A DNA stretch of 64,000 nt from DASUGC01 sp035606665 (GTDB lineage: Bacteria > Acidobacteriota > Vicinamibacteria > Vicinamibacterales > SCN-69-37): NCBI GenBank assembly GCA_035606665.1, contig DATNEY010000054.1, positions 74,285 to 138,284 on the forward strand, given 5' to 3'. Under the pieces are notes generated by a model that did no database searches, had not been told where the DNA came from, and saw only the letters and a list, made by a program, of their open reading frames with translations. The position numbers and the translations under genes were made by a program. Numbering within the stretch: the first letter of the stretch is position 1; each line of letters starts with the position of its first letter. Shown in pieces: positions 26,898 through 37,256 of this stretch.

Positions 26898-29800
26898 ATG
26901 CCACAAGTGATCCTCGTCCGACTCGTGCCGATGAAACCAACGACCGGCACGAACTTCTCAACCTACCTGAACAACCTGTCGATCCGTGCGTTCGATCTGT
27001 CGTTCGGCGACACGGCGAGCGGTACGCTGGTCGGGGAAGCGACCGGGGCATGGCTCCCGAATACCGGCCTGAACGCAGTCGGCCCAGCGTTCACGCCGGC
27101 CACTCAGAAGATCGTTCAGCACCTCTCCGACCACCCTGTGGGGTTCCCGCCGATTCCGCATGTGCACCGCGAGGCCGTTGCGACCGCGATCATCGAACTA
27201 GCCCCGCCGGTGCCGGAGTTCAACACCGCCGACCTCCGTCTCGAGATCAGGCAAAACAACCAGCTCGTGGCCTACGAACGCATCGACTTCAACGTGAAGG
27301 TCGAGCCGAACGCGCCGCTCTCGAACAATCCGTCGACCTACATCACCGTCGAGCCGCCCGCCGTGGTGCTGACGCTGCCGGATCCCGGCATCGCGCTCGA
27401 TCCAAATGCTGCGTTTGTCGAACTGCCAGCTGACGGTACACCGCCGAAGTTCGCCTCCCTGCGCACCGCCATTAACAAGGTGCTGGCACAGGATCCGGCG
27501 GGAGGCGCCACGCTCGACACCAGCAGTCCGTTGACCGCCACGCAGGCGCGCCAGGTCGCGCGCGAAATCATCTGGAACCGCACGATCACGCCTGCACCGG
27601 ACCGGCCCAACAATCGCTCGCTCGAGGAAATGTACACCCGTCCGCCGGGCGACCCGTCGATGAGCAACGACGATCGCGAACGGGCGGACATGGACCGGAA
27701 GCAGTACGAAGCCAGCCTGCTCGGCTTCTACGCGCTGCAGAACGCCAACTCCGATCGCCTCGCGCAGTACGTTTTCGCCGCGTCAGCGGCGGTCTTTGCG
27801 GAGCAGAGAAGCGGCAATCCAGGGCGCGTCGGTATGCGCTTCCCGGTTGAAACAGGCACGCCGCCGACACCCGGCGCGACGTTCCGCCAGGCGGACGTCG
27901 TGATCGAAGACGCGGGTGGGTTGACGCTCGACTTCGAGGTCCCGGCGGACTACTTCTACGCGCTCTCCGCCGTGCTGGCGACTCAGGTCACGGCCGACCA
28001 GCGTTACCAGATGGCGATCGACGAGGACGAGTCGCGCACCGTTGCGTCGATCAAGGCAGCCATCGACACGAACGTCATCGTCCAGGGGCTGACGTCGCCG
28101 GAGAACGCCGCACGCCGACTGGCCGCGATCGGACGCGGGCAGGTGCAACGGCCATCGCTCTGCCCACTCAACGCAGACGTGGACACGTTGGTGAACGCCT
28201 GGCTCGCGGAAATGGGCGCATCTATCGATGTGTTGTTCTGGCAGCAGAATCCTTTCCCCATCCCGCTCGTCCCCGGGCACCTGGATCTCGTCCTCGCAGT
28301 TGTTACGCAGCAGACGGTCGTGACCGCCACGACAACGGCGCTTATCGCCGCGATCAAGGCGATCCCTGTGGCGACCGTCGGCGCGCTGAAAACGCGGACG
28401 GTTCAAGACTGGCATGGGTTCTTTCTACCCCTGAACATGGGTCTGCTCCCGGACTTCACGAATCCGGGCACGCCCGAGGAGCGAGTTGAGGCGTTCGTCC
28501 GTCAGCTGCGCAAGTACTTCGAAGTGCAGTCGCTCGCGCCGGTGCCGGCGGCGGGCGCGCTTGGCACGCCGCTCTCGATCGAGATTGCCGCGGGCGATCC
28601 GCTCGCGGCCTTCCTCGCAGCCGTTCCCGGATTCGCGTTTCCGGTGGCGAACTGGAACGCGCCCGCCATCCAAAACGGGCTGCAGGCAGTGTTTCCCGGC
28701 GATCCGAACGCGCAAGCCTGGCTGCTCGACGCGCTGCAGACAATCGACGAACTATTGCGCGCGACGACCGGCGTCGGACCCGCGGCGCTGCAGTTCTCGC
28801 TCATCGAAGCGCTCTACGCTCGCGGCTTCACCTCGCGAGCGCAGATCCAGGCGCTGTCGGCGGCTGAGTTCGAGTACGCGCTGACGGGAACGGTCGCGTA
28901 TCCGCTTGCGGCATTGATTCAGGCGGCGGCCGGCGGATCGGTCGCGGGTCCCACACCGGCCCCAGCCGGGCCGTTCACACCCATCAATCCGGATGGATCG
29001 CTCATCAACTGCATCCCTCCCTGGCACCTGTCGCCGCTCGGACCAGTGAAGTATCTGCAGGATTTGTTGGCGACCGGCGTCGGTGCGACGTGCGAACACC
29101 CGTTGGCGAACGGCGCCACCCTCGGCACGCTGATCGCGCCACGGCGCGGTCAACTCGGCAACCTTCATGCGACGGCGGCGAACGTCCACACTGCCCTGCC
29201 GCTAATCGACATCGTCAACGAGAATCTCGAGGATGTTGCCGACAACGGCGCGCCCGGCGTCGTCTATGACACCGCCAGCACCACGCTGGGTGGGCACACG
29301 CTGAGGGCCCCGCATGATGACGCGGGCGAGGACGCCACCGGGCATCCGCCCGACAAGTTGTTCGCGGCGCTGCCCGAGCACTCGAGCCCGGCGACGCCGG
29401 TGAAGAAGCCCGGCGCCTACGCCAAGCTGGCCGTCGATTTTTCATCGCCAAGCCTGCCCTACTCGCAGCCGCTCGACATCTCGCGGTCGTACCTGTGCGC
29501 GATGGGCACCTCGCGATTCATGACGATGCGGACGTTTCGCGAGGAGATCACTGAATTCGCCATCGACGCGAGTCAGGAGGCAGTCGACTTCCAGAAGCAT
29601 CTCTGGCGGTATCCGGTGCGCATCGACATGGCGATCGAGTACCTGGGTCTCTCGCCAGCGGAGAACCAGGTGCTGTACGTCGATGCGATCGACGCCACCG
29701 ACCTGCGCAAGATGTACGGCTTCCCGTCGGACACGATCAACGGCGTCGACTGGAAGTCGATCGTCGTGCACGTGCCGGAGTTCCTCGACCGCACGGGACT

Positions 29801-32800
29801 GGATTACTGCGAGTTTCTCGAGCTCTGGAAGTCGAAGTTCGTCGAGTTCGAGCGGGAAACGCGCGCCTTCGTCTCCACGGCCGCGACCGGCGCGCGCCGG
29901 ACGGCGGGTGCTCCGCCGAACACGGGATTCCCCGACTGCGAGCCCTGCTGCCCAGAAGACCTGGTCATCACGTTCGTCAATCCGGCGGCGCCTGAAGATG
30001 CGCTGCGGCGGCTCATGGTCTTCATCCGTCTGTGGCGATCGCTCAAGTGCCTTCGCGGCGCCGGCTACAGCTTTGCGGACTTGCGCGACATCTGCCTGGT
30101 GCTTGAACTGTTCCAGGGCGCGAACGTCAATCCGGAGTTCATCCGGCAGCTCGCCGCGTTCCAGATCCTGCGCGACGAATGGCGGCTCGACCTCGGCGTC
30201 GATCCCGCGGCCGCGCCCAATGCGAGCGGCGCCACGCGCACGCGGTTGCTCGGCCTGTGGGCCGCCACGCCCGCCTCGTCGTTCGACTGGGCGGTGAACC
30301 ATCTGCTCGGCCGCGTCGAAGATCGTGCGGAGCGCGAACACGCCCCCGGGCGCCAGCCGGGCAGCCACCGCCGCCATCGTCCGCCGGAATTCATCAAGAT
30401 CCTGCACGACAACCTCGACACGCTGTCGCTGCTGAGCGGCTTCGATCCCGCGGCGCGGCCGTGGCACGCGGCGCCGACCAGCACGCTGCGATTCACGGAG
30501 ATTCTGGCGAAGGTCTACGGCTCGTCATTCACGACCGGTGATCTGCTGTACCTGTTCTCGGTCGACGAGCATCTGGACGGTGACGATCCGTTTTTCCAGC
30601 AAGACAGGAACGAGGCGCTCGATCAACCGTTCGACTTCCCCGAAGAGGGACATCCGTACGACCTGTGGAGACTGAGGCGGAAGCTCCTGGACGTTCAAGC
30701 GACGGACGAAGATGCCGCCGCCGTGACCTGGACCAGTCTCGAAGCCACGATGCGGACGGACTTCGGCTACGAGCCTGCCGCGGGCGCGGATCCGCTGCGT
30801 GAGCTCGGCGAACATTTCTTTCCTGAGATGCTCGCGCGCGCCGGGTTTGCCGCTGCGCCGCAGGCGCGCCAGTATCGCACCCCGCTCGCGGCCACGGTAG
30901 CGAGCATGTGGAACTTCCCGCACAACGGCCCGTTCCAGTACGACGCCGCCGCCACGAAGCTGTTCACGGCGCTGCCGCTCCGCGACGAAGACGTGCTCTT
31001 CAAGCTGAATGCGATCGAACAGTTGACGGATGCCGAACGGAAAGCCGTGCAGCAGCTGTACTTCGAGCCGCGCGTCGAGCTGGCACGGTTTTCCTTCCTG
31101 TTCCCGAGCCTCGCCGCCGCGGAAAAGGCGCTTGTCGAAGAAGCGGACGAGAACAAGCGTTGGGAGTACTTCCGCCGCGCATTCGTCCTGTTCTCGCGCC
31201 GCGCTCGCATCATCGCGGAACATCTTGCCGGTCACGTGGGCTATGCGTCTGACGGGACCGCCGCGGAGACAGATCTCGCGTGGCTGCTGCTTCGCCGCCT
31301 CCTGGGTGACGAGAACAAGGCGGCGTCGGCCTGGGAACATGACAACGGACAGCCGCCGGCGAATTTCAAGTGGCCGCAGCCGACGGGCGGAGCATTCGCC
31401 GCTTTGACCGGCCTGACGGGCACGGGATTGCTCGGCGAGGTGAAGAGCGCGAGCGGGATCTCATGGCCGGAGCTGCGCGGACCGATGACGGTGTTCTCGC
31501 CGACGGGCAACGAGTGGAATGCGCCGGTTCCGACGGTCGCTCCGAACCTGAGTTTCACGCTGCCGCCCGCGCAACTCAAGTTCGCATTGCTGCGCAACGG
31601 GCTGGCGCTTCGCGAGTCGGATGGACTGCCGCTCGCGGGCGCCGAAGGCTTCACGGCACGGTGGACCGGCGTGCTCGTCGTCGAGGAATCCGGGACGTAC
31701 ACGTTCTTCGGGGGGGCGCCGACGCCTGACTGCGAGAAGCCGGATTTCGAGAAATGCAGCCACAACAAGTGGCGGGTCAACCTGCGGCGCGGCCAGAAGA
31801 CCTTCCGCTTGCTGAACTACCGGTGGGCCGACGAGCAGGCACCCGATCGCGTTTCCGGCCCGCTGCACCTGAAACGCGGCGCGTACTTCATCGACATCGA
31901 CTTCGAGGAATCGCCGCCGGAATTCGACGAGCAGCACGAGCTAGCTCGAGCGCGCACCGGTTTCACCGTGAAGTATGAAGGGCCCGATACCGGAGACTGC
32001 ATCGCCGAGCTGCCCGTCGAGCGCCTCTATCGCGACGTCTCGCTGGGTGCGCTGACGGGCGCCGCGGCCGCAATGCCTGCGGCGAAGGATTACCTGGCGC
32101 TGCAATACACGAGCAGTCTGCGCGATATCCGCCGCACCTATCAGCGTGCGTTCAAGGCGCTGCTCTTCTGTCATCGACTCCGTCTATCCGCCCGTCTCGT
32201 CGCGCGGGCGAACGTGTCCGAGATCGAATACATGCTGTCGTCGCCCGGCTTGTTCGCGGGCGTCACCTACGTGCCTGGCGCGCCGTTCACGTCGCACCGC
32301 GCGTTTCTGGATTTCAACTTTCTGCCGATCGGCGACACCTACAACGGCGATCCCGAGCGCAAACCGCCGGCGCCGCTGGATCAACGCGCCACGCCGTCGA
32401 TCAAGCGCCGCCAGGCGCTGTTCGACTGGTTCGAGCGACTCTACGACTACACGGTCATGCGGCGGGCGGTCTGGAAACGGACCGAACGTCTGGCCTGGCT
32501 CTGCTTTGTCGAGGCCTCGAACCAACAGCTCGCCGATCCGGTGCCGCTGCTCATGGATCTCGGCGTCGACATGGATCATGCGGCGCTCGTCCTCGACTTC
32601 CACGACGGCGTCTCCGTCGACTGGAAAATGCTGTCGGACGATCGCTGGGCGATCCGTGTCTGGCGCGCGGCGTCATGGGTTCAGCGGCTGCTCAAGGCGT
32701 TCGTACCTCTCGACCTGGCGAAAGCCGAGCCCGATGTCTGGGCCGCGAGCACGTCAGCGGCAATGGCCGCCGGCAATGCAAATCTGACCAGGTTCTACCG

Positions 32801-35800
32801 GGACGGCATGATCGAGCGCGGCCATCCGCGCCGCTACACCGACATCGAGCATCTGAACAACCTACTGCGCGAGCGCGCGCGAAACGCCCTGGTGGCCTAT
32901 CTCACCAGGATGAACCGCGTGCCGCTGCCGTTCGTGCCCGGCACGTTCGCGACGTCCGCGAAGGATCTCAGCGCGCTGCTGCTGATCGACGTCGAGGCCG
33001 GCATCTGCCAGAAAGCGAGCCGCATCGAAGAGGCGATCACCGCGGTGCAATCGTTCGTCGAGCGCGCTCGGCTCTCGCAAGAGCCGGTCTTCGCGGTGAC
33101 GCCGGCGTTCGCGTCGGCGTGGGACAAGCTGTTCGCGACGTTCCGCGTTTGGCAGGCCTGCCGCCGGCGCACGTTGTACGGGGAGAATTACGTCGAGTGG
33201 ACGGAGCACGAACGCGCGGTTCAGACCGAGGCGTTCCGCTTCCTCGAGTCCGAGCTTCGCCGCGCCACGCTGACGGCGCCGGAACCCGGGGGCATGGAAT
33301 ACTGGCCGGCGCCGTACTGGCCGGCGCACCCATCGCTCCTCAAACTGCAGCACCGCGAGCCGTCGCACCTCAAACAGGTGCCGCAACCCGAGAACCTCGG
33401 ATTGATGGGCAGACCCGAGCGCCACGCGAGGCCAAGCTGGCTCGCGCCGTCGCCGCGCCGCCTCACCGCCGGCCAGACGCCAGGCGGCACGAACAACGTC
33501 GCGGGAGTTGCTCTGGCCACAACTATGCCGCCGGCAAATGTACCGTCCACGACAGCCTCGCCTCAGTTGCCGCTCTGGCTGCAGGCAGCGGTGCGCCTCG
33601 GCACGCGCTTCCTTCGCATCGCCGCCGCGGGAGAGCCCCCGGCCACGTCGTCGTTCATGCCGCCGCAGACATCCGGTTCAGCGTGCTGCGCTGAATGCGG
33701 ACGCGTGCATCCACCTGTGATGGACGAGTACTACTTCTGGCTCGTGAACTCGGAGTACTACGATCCGGCAGTTCTCAATCCGGCAGACCCGGCCTTGTAT
33801 CAGGATGCGGATTGGGGCGTCGTGGCGGCCGACATGACGTCGGACTGGCATCGCAGCGATCGGCTGCCGCAGCTCCTGCTCTGGCCGAAGCAGCCGATGG
33901 TCAAGCTCGCATGGTGCCGCGTGCACAACGGCGAGTTTCAAACGCCGCGGTATACAGACGACGGCGCGCACGTGAATGCCGCGGGCGGCGCCGCCGAGCT
34001 CGAATTCATCGGACGCGACGGCGATTCCCTGCGGTTCCGGATCACCAACGCCGCAATACTGCCGCGTCCCGGCTATACCGACACGTCGCCGTGGGGTTTC
34101 CGCTACGACATCGCGCCGGACACAGCCGTCGTGCTGCCAGAGGTGGTCTCGACGCCGCCGGCGCCGGGACCGTTCCCGCCGTCGCTGCCGGCGTATCCGT
34201 TCTTCCTCTATTTCACTCCGGGCGCGCCCCTCGAACCCTCGATGTATTCGACGGCGATGACCGTCGCCGGAACGCTTCGGGCCCATTGCCGCTACGAGGC
34301 CGCGCTGAAATGGTACGAGTTGTACTTCGCGCCCGGTGACAAGGATCTGCGGTGGGCGACCTGCCGGACACCGCAAAACCCGCAAATCCCCGGTACGCCA
34401 GTAGATTCGAACAATCCTACCGGTGCAAATCCCAGCACAAACACGGTGGCATCGACACCGGTCGCCACGCGTTCGACGCGGGGCATCGTGCGCACCGATC
34501 AGGATCCCTGCTGCGACACACTGGTCAAGAGCGATCTCGCGTCCCGCCAGCGCAGCATCATCCTGGCGTATCTCGAGACGCTGTTGCAGCACGCGCAAGC
34601 CGCGATGTGCCGCCACTCACCCGAGGCGTACGCGATCGCGCGTCTGCGCCTCGACACGGTGTCCAGGTTCCTCGGCGAGCGGCCCCGGACGATCTTCGGC
34701 CAGGATGACGGCACCGGTCCGCAGACGGTGACCGCGTTCCTCCCCCGCTTCGCGCCTTTGAACCCGCGCCTGATGGAGATCTACGATCGCGTCGAGGACC
34801 AGCTCGACGCGCTGCATCACTGCCTGACGAAGGCGCGGCTGACCGGTGGGGTCCTTCACGTCGATACGTCGTACTGGGGTGACAATCCGGTACGCCGCGG
34901 CTGGAAGACCGCGGCCGCGCATTGTCTGGACGACGACGGATGCTGCTGTCCGCCGAGTCCGTACCGCTTCCCGTTCCTCATCGAGCGCGCGATCGAGACC
35001 GCGAATGAAGTACGCGGATTCGGCGGTGAGCTGCTGGCGGCGATCGAGAAGGGAGACGCGGAGTTCCTCGCCGCCATGCGCGCCGCGCACGAGCGGCAGA
35101 TGCTGAACCTGACCGAAGAGATCCGCCGTCTCGAGTTCCGCGAAGCGGACTGGCAGGTGCAGGCGCTCCAGAAGACCAAGCTGGCGGCGCAGGCGCGCCG
35201 GCAGTACTACGCGGACCTGATCGCCAACGGGTTGATCCCGCGAGAGCAGGCGTATCAGAACCTGACCGGCGTCTCGATGACCACGCGTGCTGCCGGCAAC
35301 GTCGTCGAAGGCGTCGGACAAGTGATGAATCTGATTCCCGACAACACGACCGGCGTCGCCGGCATCGCGTCGACCCCCGTGTCGGTCTTCCAGATGCCGA
35401 TCGGCACCAAGCTGGCGCACGCGTTTGCGGCGGGTGCCAGGATTCTCTACACCGTGGCCGACATCACCAATACTCAGGCGGGCCTGTCGCTCACCGAGGG
35501 TGGATGGGATCGCCGCGAGGCCGACTGGATCTTCCAGGTCACGGTGCTCGACATCGAGATTCAACAAATCGAGCGCCAGATCCTGGGTGCGGAACGAAAG
35601 CGCGACTCCGCCCAACGTCAGTTGAACAATCTGGTCCAGCAGAAGCAGCAGGCGGCGGAGCTCCAGGACTTCCTCCGCGACAAGTTCACCAACCACGCCC
35701 TTTACCTGTTCATGCAGCAGGAAATGGCGGCGCTCCATCACCAGATGTTCGAGGTCGCCTGGTGCTGGGCGCGACAGGCGCAGCGCGCGTTCCAACTCGA

Positions 35801-37064
35801 ACGCGAGCTGACGACCGACACCTACCTGCCGTCGAACGTCTGGGACGGACTACACGAGGGCCTGCTGGCGGGCGAGCGTCTGTCTACATCGCTCCGCACG
35901 ATGGAAAAGGCGTACTTCGATAAGAACCGGCGCGAGCACGAGCTCGTCACGCGCTTGTCGCTCCGGCTGGACTTCCCGCTCGCGTTCCTGGAATTGAAAG
36001 CGACCGGCCGGTGCGAGATCGAGATTCCGGAATGGCGCCTCGATCGTGAGTACCCTGGGCACTACCTGCGCCGCGTCAAGTCCGTGAGCCTGACGATCCC
36101 GTCGGTCGCGGGACCGTTCACGGGGGTTCACTGCAAGCTGACGCTGCTGAGCAGCGCGACCCGCATCGAACCCACATTGCTCGACGTCGAGGACTGCTGT
36201 CCGGGCGAGTGCACGTGTGGTTGCTGTGAGCGTCTGCGTTACGAGGCCATCAAGGAGGATCCTCGTATCGTCAAGCGATACGGCGCGACGGAAGCGATTG
36301 CCACGTCCACGGGACAGAACGACGCGGGACTGTTCGAGCTCAATTTCCGCGACGAGCGCTATCTGCCGTTCGAGTATGCCGGGGCCGTCAGCCGCTGGCG
36401 GATCGAGCTGCCGATCGAGACCAACGCCTTTGACATCGACACGGTGAGCGATCTGATTTTTCAGTTGAGCTACACCTCGCGCGAAGGCGGTTCCATGCTG
36501 CGCAAGGCGAGTTGGGCCGCGGCATCCTGTCTGCTCCCGGGCGCGGGACTGCGCTTCTTCGACTGGCGGCAGGACTTCGCCGATACCTGGCAGCGGTTCA
36601 GGGCGACGGTGCCGGCTCCCGAACGTCCAGATTGCACGCGCGCGCTGACGCTGCGCATGAGCAGGGGGATGTTCCCTTACCTGCCCGGCCAGCGGCCGGT
36701 GCGCATGCGGCGCGTCGAACTGTGGTTCGAGGCCCAAGGCTGCAGCAGCGTGCGGAACCACGAAATCGAGTTCGTGCCGGAGCGCGACTGCGAATGCGAG
36801 GACGGCAGCGAAGAGTGCTGCGAACGATACTTCCTCACGTGCGTGGCCAGCGAGGACTGGCCGTGCCTTTTCCACGGCGTGATCGAGTATCCGTTCCCGT
36901 TCCTGTGCGATGAGCGTCAGATCACGATCGGCGATTTCCTCTTCCCGGAGAGCGCCGGGATCGTGCATCGCGCATACCTGGTGTGTTCGTATGAGGCCGG
37001 GCCAGCGGAACGTTGCTTGCCGAAACTGCCTGCTTGCGACAGCGACTGCGAAAGCACGTGCTGA
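26898..37064 (+). CDS. TcA-type pore-forming subunit of a Tc (ABC) toxin
   Basis: A 3388-aa protein, longer than the ~2500 aa of TcdA1. The first ~400 residues are unrecognised. Residues ~730-960 hold the conserved VRP1-like block (ANVHTALPLIDIVNENLE, LPYSQPLDISRSYL). The ABC-toxin N/neuraminidase-like regions follow, with a PA14 domain at ~1564-1690. Pore region: coiled coils at ~2724-2785 and ~2885-2968 around a hydrophobic segment ending EGGWDRREADW. TcB-binding domain at ~2990-3215 (DREYPGHYLRRVKSVSLTIP, STGQNDAGLFELNFRDERYLPFE). A cysteine-rich tail ends it. It should form the bell-shaped pentamer that binds the target cell and injects cargo. It lies 79 bases after the TcB-TcC gene. Confidence 0.9.
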   Translation: MPQVILVRLVPMKPTTGTNFSTYLNNLSIRAFDLSFGDTASGTLVGEATGAWLPNTGLNAVGPAFTPATQKIVQHLSDHPVGFPPIPHVHREAVATAIIELAPPVPEFNTADLRLEIRQNNQLVAYERIDFNVKVEPNAPLSNNPSTYITVEPPAVVLTLPDPGIALDPNAAFVELPADGTPPKFASLRTAINKVLAQDPAGGATLDTSSPLTATQARQVAREIIWNRTITPAPDRPNNRSLEEMYTRPPGDPSMSNDDRERADMDRKQYEASLLGFYALQNANSDRLAQYVFAASAAVFAEQRSGNPGRVGMRFPVETGTPPTPGATFRQADVVIEDAGGLTLDFEVPADYFYALSAVLATQVTADQRYQMAIDEDESRTVASIKAAIDTNVIVQGLTSPENAARRLAAIGRGQVQRPSLCPLNADVDTLVNAWLAEMGASIDVLFWQQNPFPIPLVPGHLDLVLAVVTQQTVVTATTTALIAAIKAIPVATVGALKTRTVQDWHGFFLPLNMGLLPDFTNPGTPEERVEAFVRQLRKYFEVQSLAPVPAAGALGTPLSIEIAAGDPLAAFLAAVPGFAFPVANWNAPAIQNGLQAVFPGDPNAQAWLLDALQTIDELLRATTGVGPAALQFSLIEALYARGFTSRAQIQALSAAEFEYALTGTVAYPLAALIQAAAGGSVAGPTPAPAGPFTPINPDGSLINCIPPWHLSPLGPVKYLQDLLATGVGATCEHPLANGATLGTLIAPRRGQLGNLHATAANVHTALPLIDIVNENLEDVADNGAPGVVYDTASTTLGGHTLRAPHDDAGEDATGHPPDKLFAALPEHSSPATPVKKPGAYAKLAVDFSSPSLPYSQPLDISRSYLCAMGTSRFMTMRTFREEITEFAIDASQEAVDFQKHLWRYPVRIDMAIEYLGLSPAENQVLYVDAIDATDLRKMYGFPSDTINGVDWKSIVVHVPEFLDRTGLDYCEFLELWKSKFVEFERETRAFVSTAATGARRTAGAPPNTGFPDCEPCCPEDLVITFVNPAAPEDALRRLMVFIRLWRSLKCLRGAGYSFADLRDICLVLELFQGANVNPEFIRQLAAFQILRDEWRLDLGVDPAAAPNASGATRTRLLGLWAATPASSFDWAVNHLLGRVEDRAEREHAPGRQPGSHRRHRPPEFIKILHDNLDTLSLLSGFDPAARPWHAAPTSTLRFTEILAKVYGSSFTTGDLLYLFSVDEHLDGDDPFFQQDRNEALDQPFDFPEEGHPYDLWRLRRKLLDVQATDEDAAAVTWTSLEATMRTDFGYEPAAGADPLRELGEHFFPEMLARAGFAAAPQARQYRTPLAATVASMWNFPHNGPFQYDAAATKLFTALPLRDEDVLFKLNAIEQLTDAERKAVQQLYFEPRVELARFSFLFPSLAAAEKALVEEADENKRWEYFRRAFVLFSRRARIIAEHLAGHVGYASDGTAAETDLAWLLLRRLLGDENKAASAWEHDNGQPPANFKWPQPTGGAFAALTGLTGTGLLGEVKSASGISWPELRGPMTVFSPTGNEWNAPVPTVAPNLSFTLPPAQLKFALLRNGLALRESDGLPLAGAEGFTARWTGVLVVEESGTYTFFGGAPTPDCEKPDFEKCSHNKWRVNLRRGQKTFRLLNYRWADEQAPDRVSGPLHLKRGAYFIDIDFEESPPEFDEQHELARARTGFTVKYEGPDTGDCIAELPVERLYRDVSLGALTGAAAAMPAAKDYLALQYTSSLRDIRRTYQRAFKALLFCHRLRLSARLVARANVSEIEYMLSSPGLFAGVTYVPGAPFTSHRAFLDFNFLPIGDTYNGDPERKPPAPLDQRATPSIKRRQALFDWFERLYDYTVMRRAVWKRTERLAWLCFVEASNQQLADPVPLLMDLGVDMDHAALVLDFHDGVSVDWKMLSDDRWAIRVWRAASWVQRLLKAFVPLDLAKAEPDVWAASTSAAMAAGNANLTRFYRDGMIERGHPRRYTDIEHLNNLLRERARNALVAYLTRMNRVPLPFVPGTFATSAKDLSALLLIDVEAGICQKASRIEEAITAVQSFVERARLSQEPVFAVTPAFASAWDKLFATFRVWQACRRRTLYGENYVEWTEHERAVQTEAFRFLESELRRATLTAPEPGGMEYWPAPYWPAHPSLLKLQHREPSHLKQVPQPENLGLMGRPERHARPSWLAPSPRRLTAGQTPGGTNNVAGVALATTMPPANVPSTTASPQLPLWLQAAVRLGTRFLRIAAAGEPPATSSFMPPQTSGSACCAECGRVHPPVMDEYYFWLVNSEYYDPAVLNPADPALYQDADWGVVAADMTSDWHRSDRLPQLLLWPKQPMVKLAWCRVHNGEFQTPRYTDDGAHVNAAGGAAELEFIGRDGDSLRFRITNAAILPRPGYTDTSPWGFRYDIAPDTAVVLPEVVSTPPAPGPFPPSLPAYPFFLYFTPGAPLEPSMYSTAMTVAGTLRAHCRYEAALKWYELYFAPGDKDLRWATCRTPQNPQIPGTPVDSNNPTGANPSTNTVASTPVATRSTRGIVRTDQDPCCDTLVKSDLASRQRSIILAYLETLLQHAQAAMCRHSPEAYAIARLRLDTVSRFLGERPRTIFGQDDGTGPQTVTAFLPRFAPLNPRLMEIYDRVEDQLDALHHCLTKARLTGGVLHVDTSYWGDNPVRRGWKTAAAHCLDDDGCCCPPSPYRFPFLIERAIETANEVRGFGGELLAAIEKGDAEFLAAMRAAHERQMLNLTEEIRRLEFREADWQVQALQKTKLAAQARRQYYADLIANGLIPREQAYQNLTGVSMTTRAAGNVVEGVGQVMNLIPDNTTGVAGIASTPVSVFQMPIGTKLAHAFAAGARILYTVADITNTQAGLSLTEGGWDRREADWIFQVTVLDIEIQQIERQILGAERKRDSAQRQLNNLVQQKQQAAELQDFLRDKFTNHALYLFMQQEMAALHHQMFEVAWCWARQAQRAFQLERELTTDTYLPSNVWDGLHEGLLAGERLSTSLRTMEKAYFDKNRREHELVTRLSLRLDFPLAFLELKATGRCEIEIPEWRLDREYPGHYLRRVKSVSLTIPSVAGPFTGVHCKLTLLSSATRIEPTLLDVEDCCPGECTCGCCERLRYEAIKEDPRIVKRYGATEAIATSTGQNDAGLFELNFRDERYLPFEYAGAVSRWRIELPIETNAFDIDTVSDLIFQLSYTSREGGSMLRKASWAAASCLLPGAGLRFFDWRQDFADTWQRFRATVPAPERPDCTRALTLRMSRGMFPYLPGQRPVRMRRVELWFEAQGCSSVRNHEIEFVPERDCECEDGSEECCERYFLTCVASEDWPCLFHGVIEYPFPFLCDERQITIGDFLFPESAGIVHRAYLVCSYEAGPAERCLPKLPACDSDCESTC

Positions 37065-37256
37065 TGCGTTCCCGGGTAAGCTGATCGTCCGGCGAACCTG
37101 ACTCGATGGCGGCCTCCGGCAGCGCGATACCACGCGCAGCCGGAGGGCGTCTGGAACTGACCTCGCCCGAGATCCGCGCCGGCCTTGCCTCTCCGCTGGT
37201 GATTCTGGCCTGCGAGCCACGCAACCCGTATCCGCCAAGTCGCGTCTAACCCTCGA

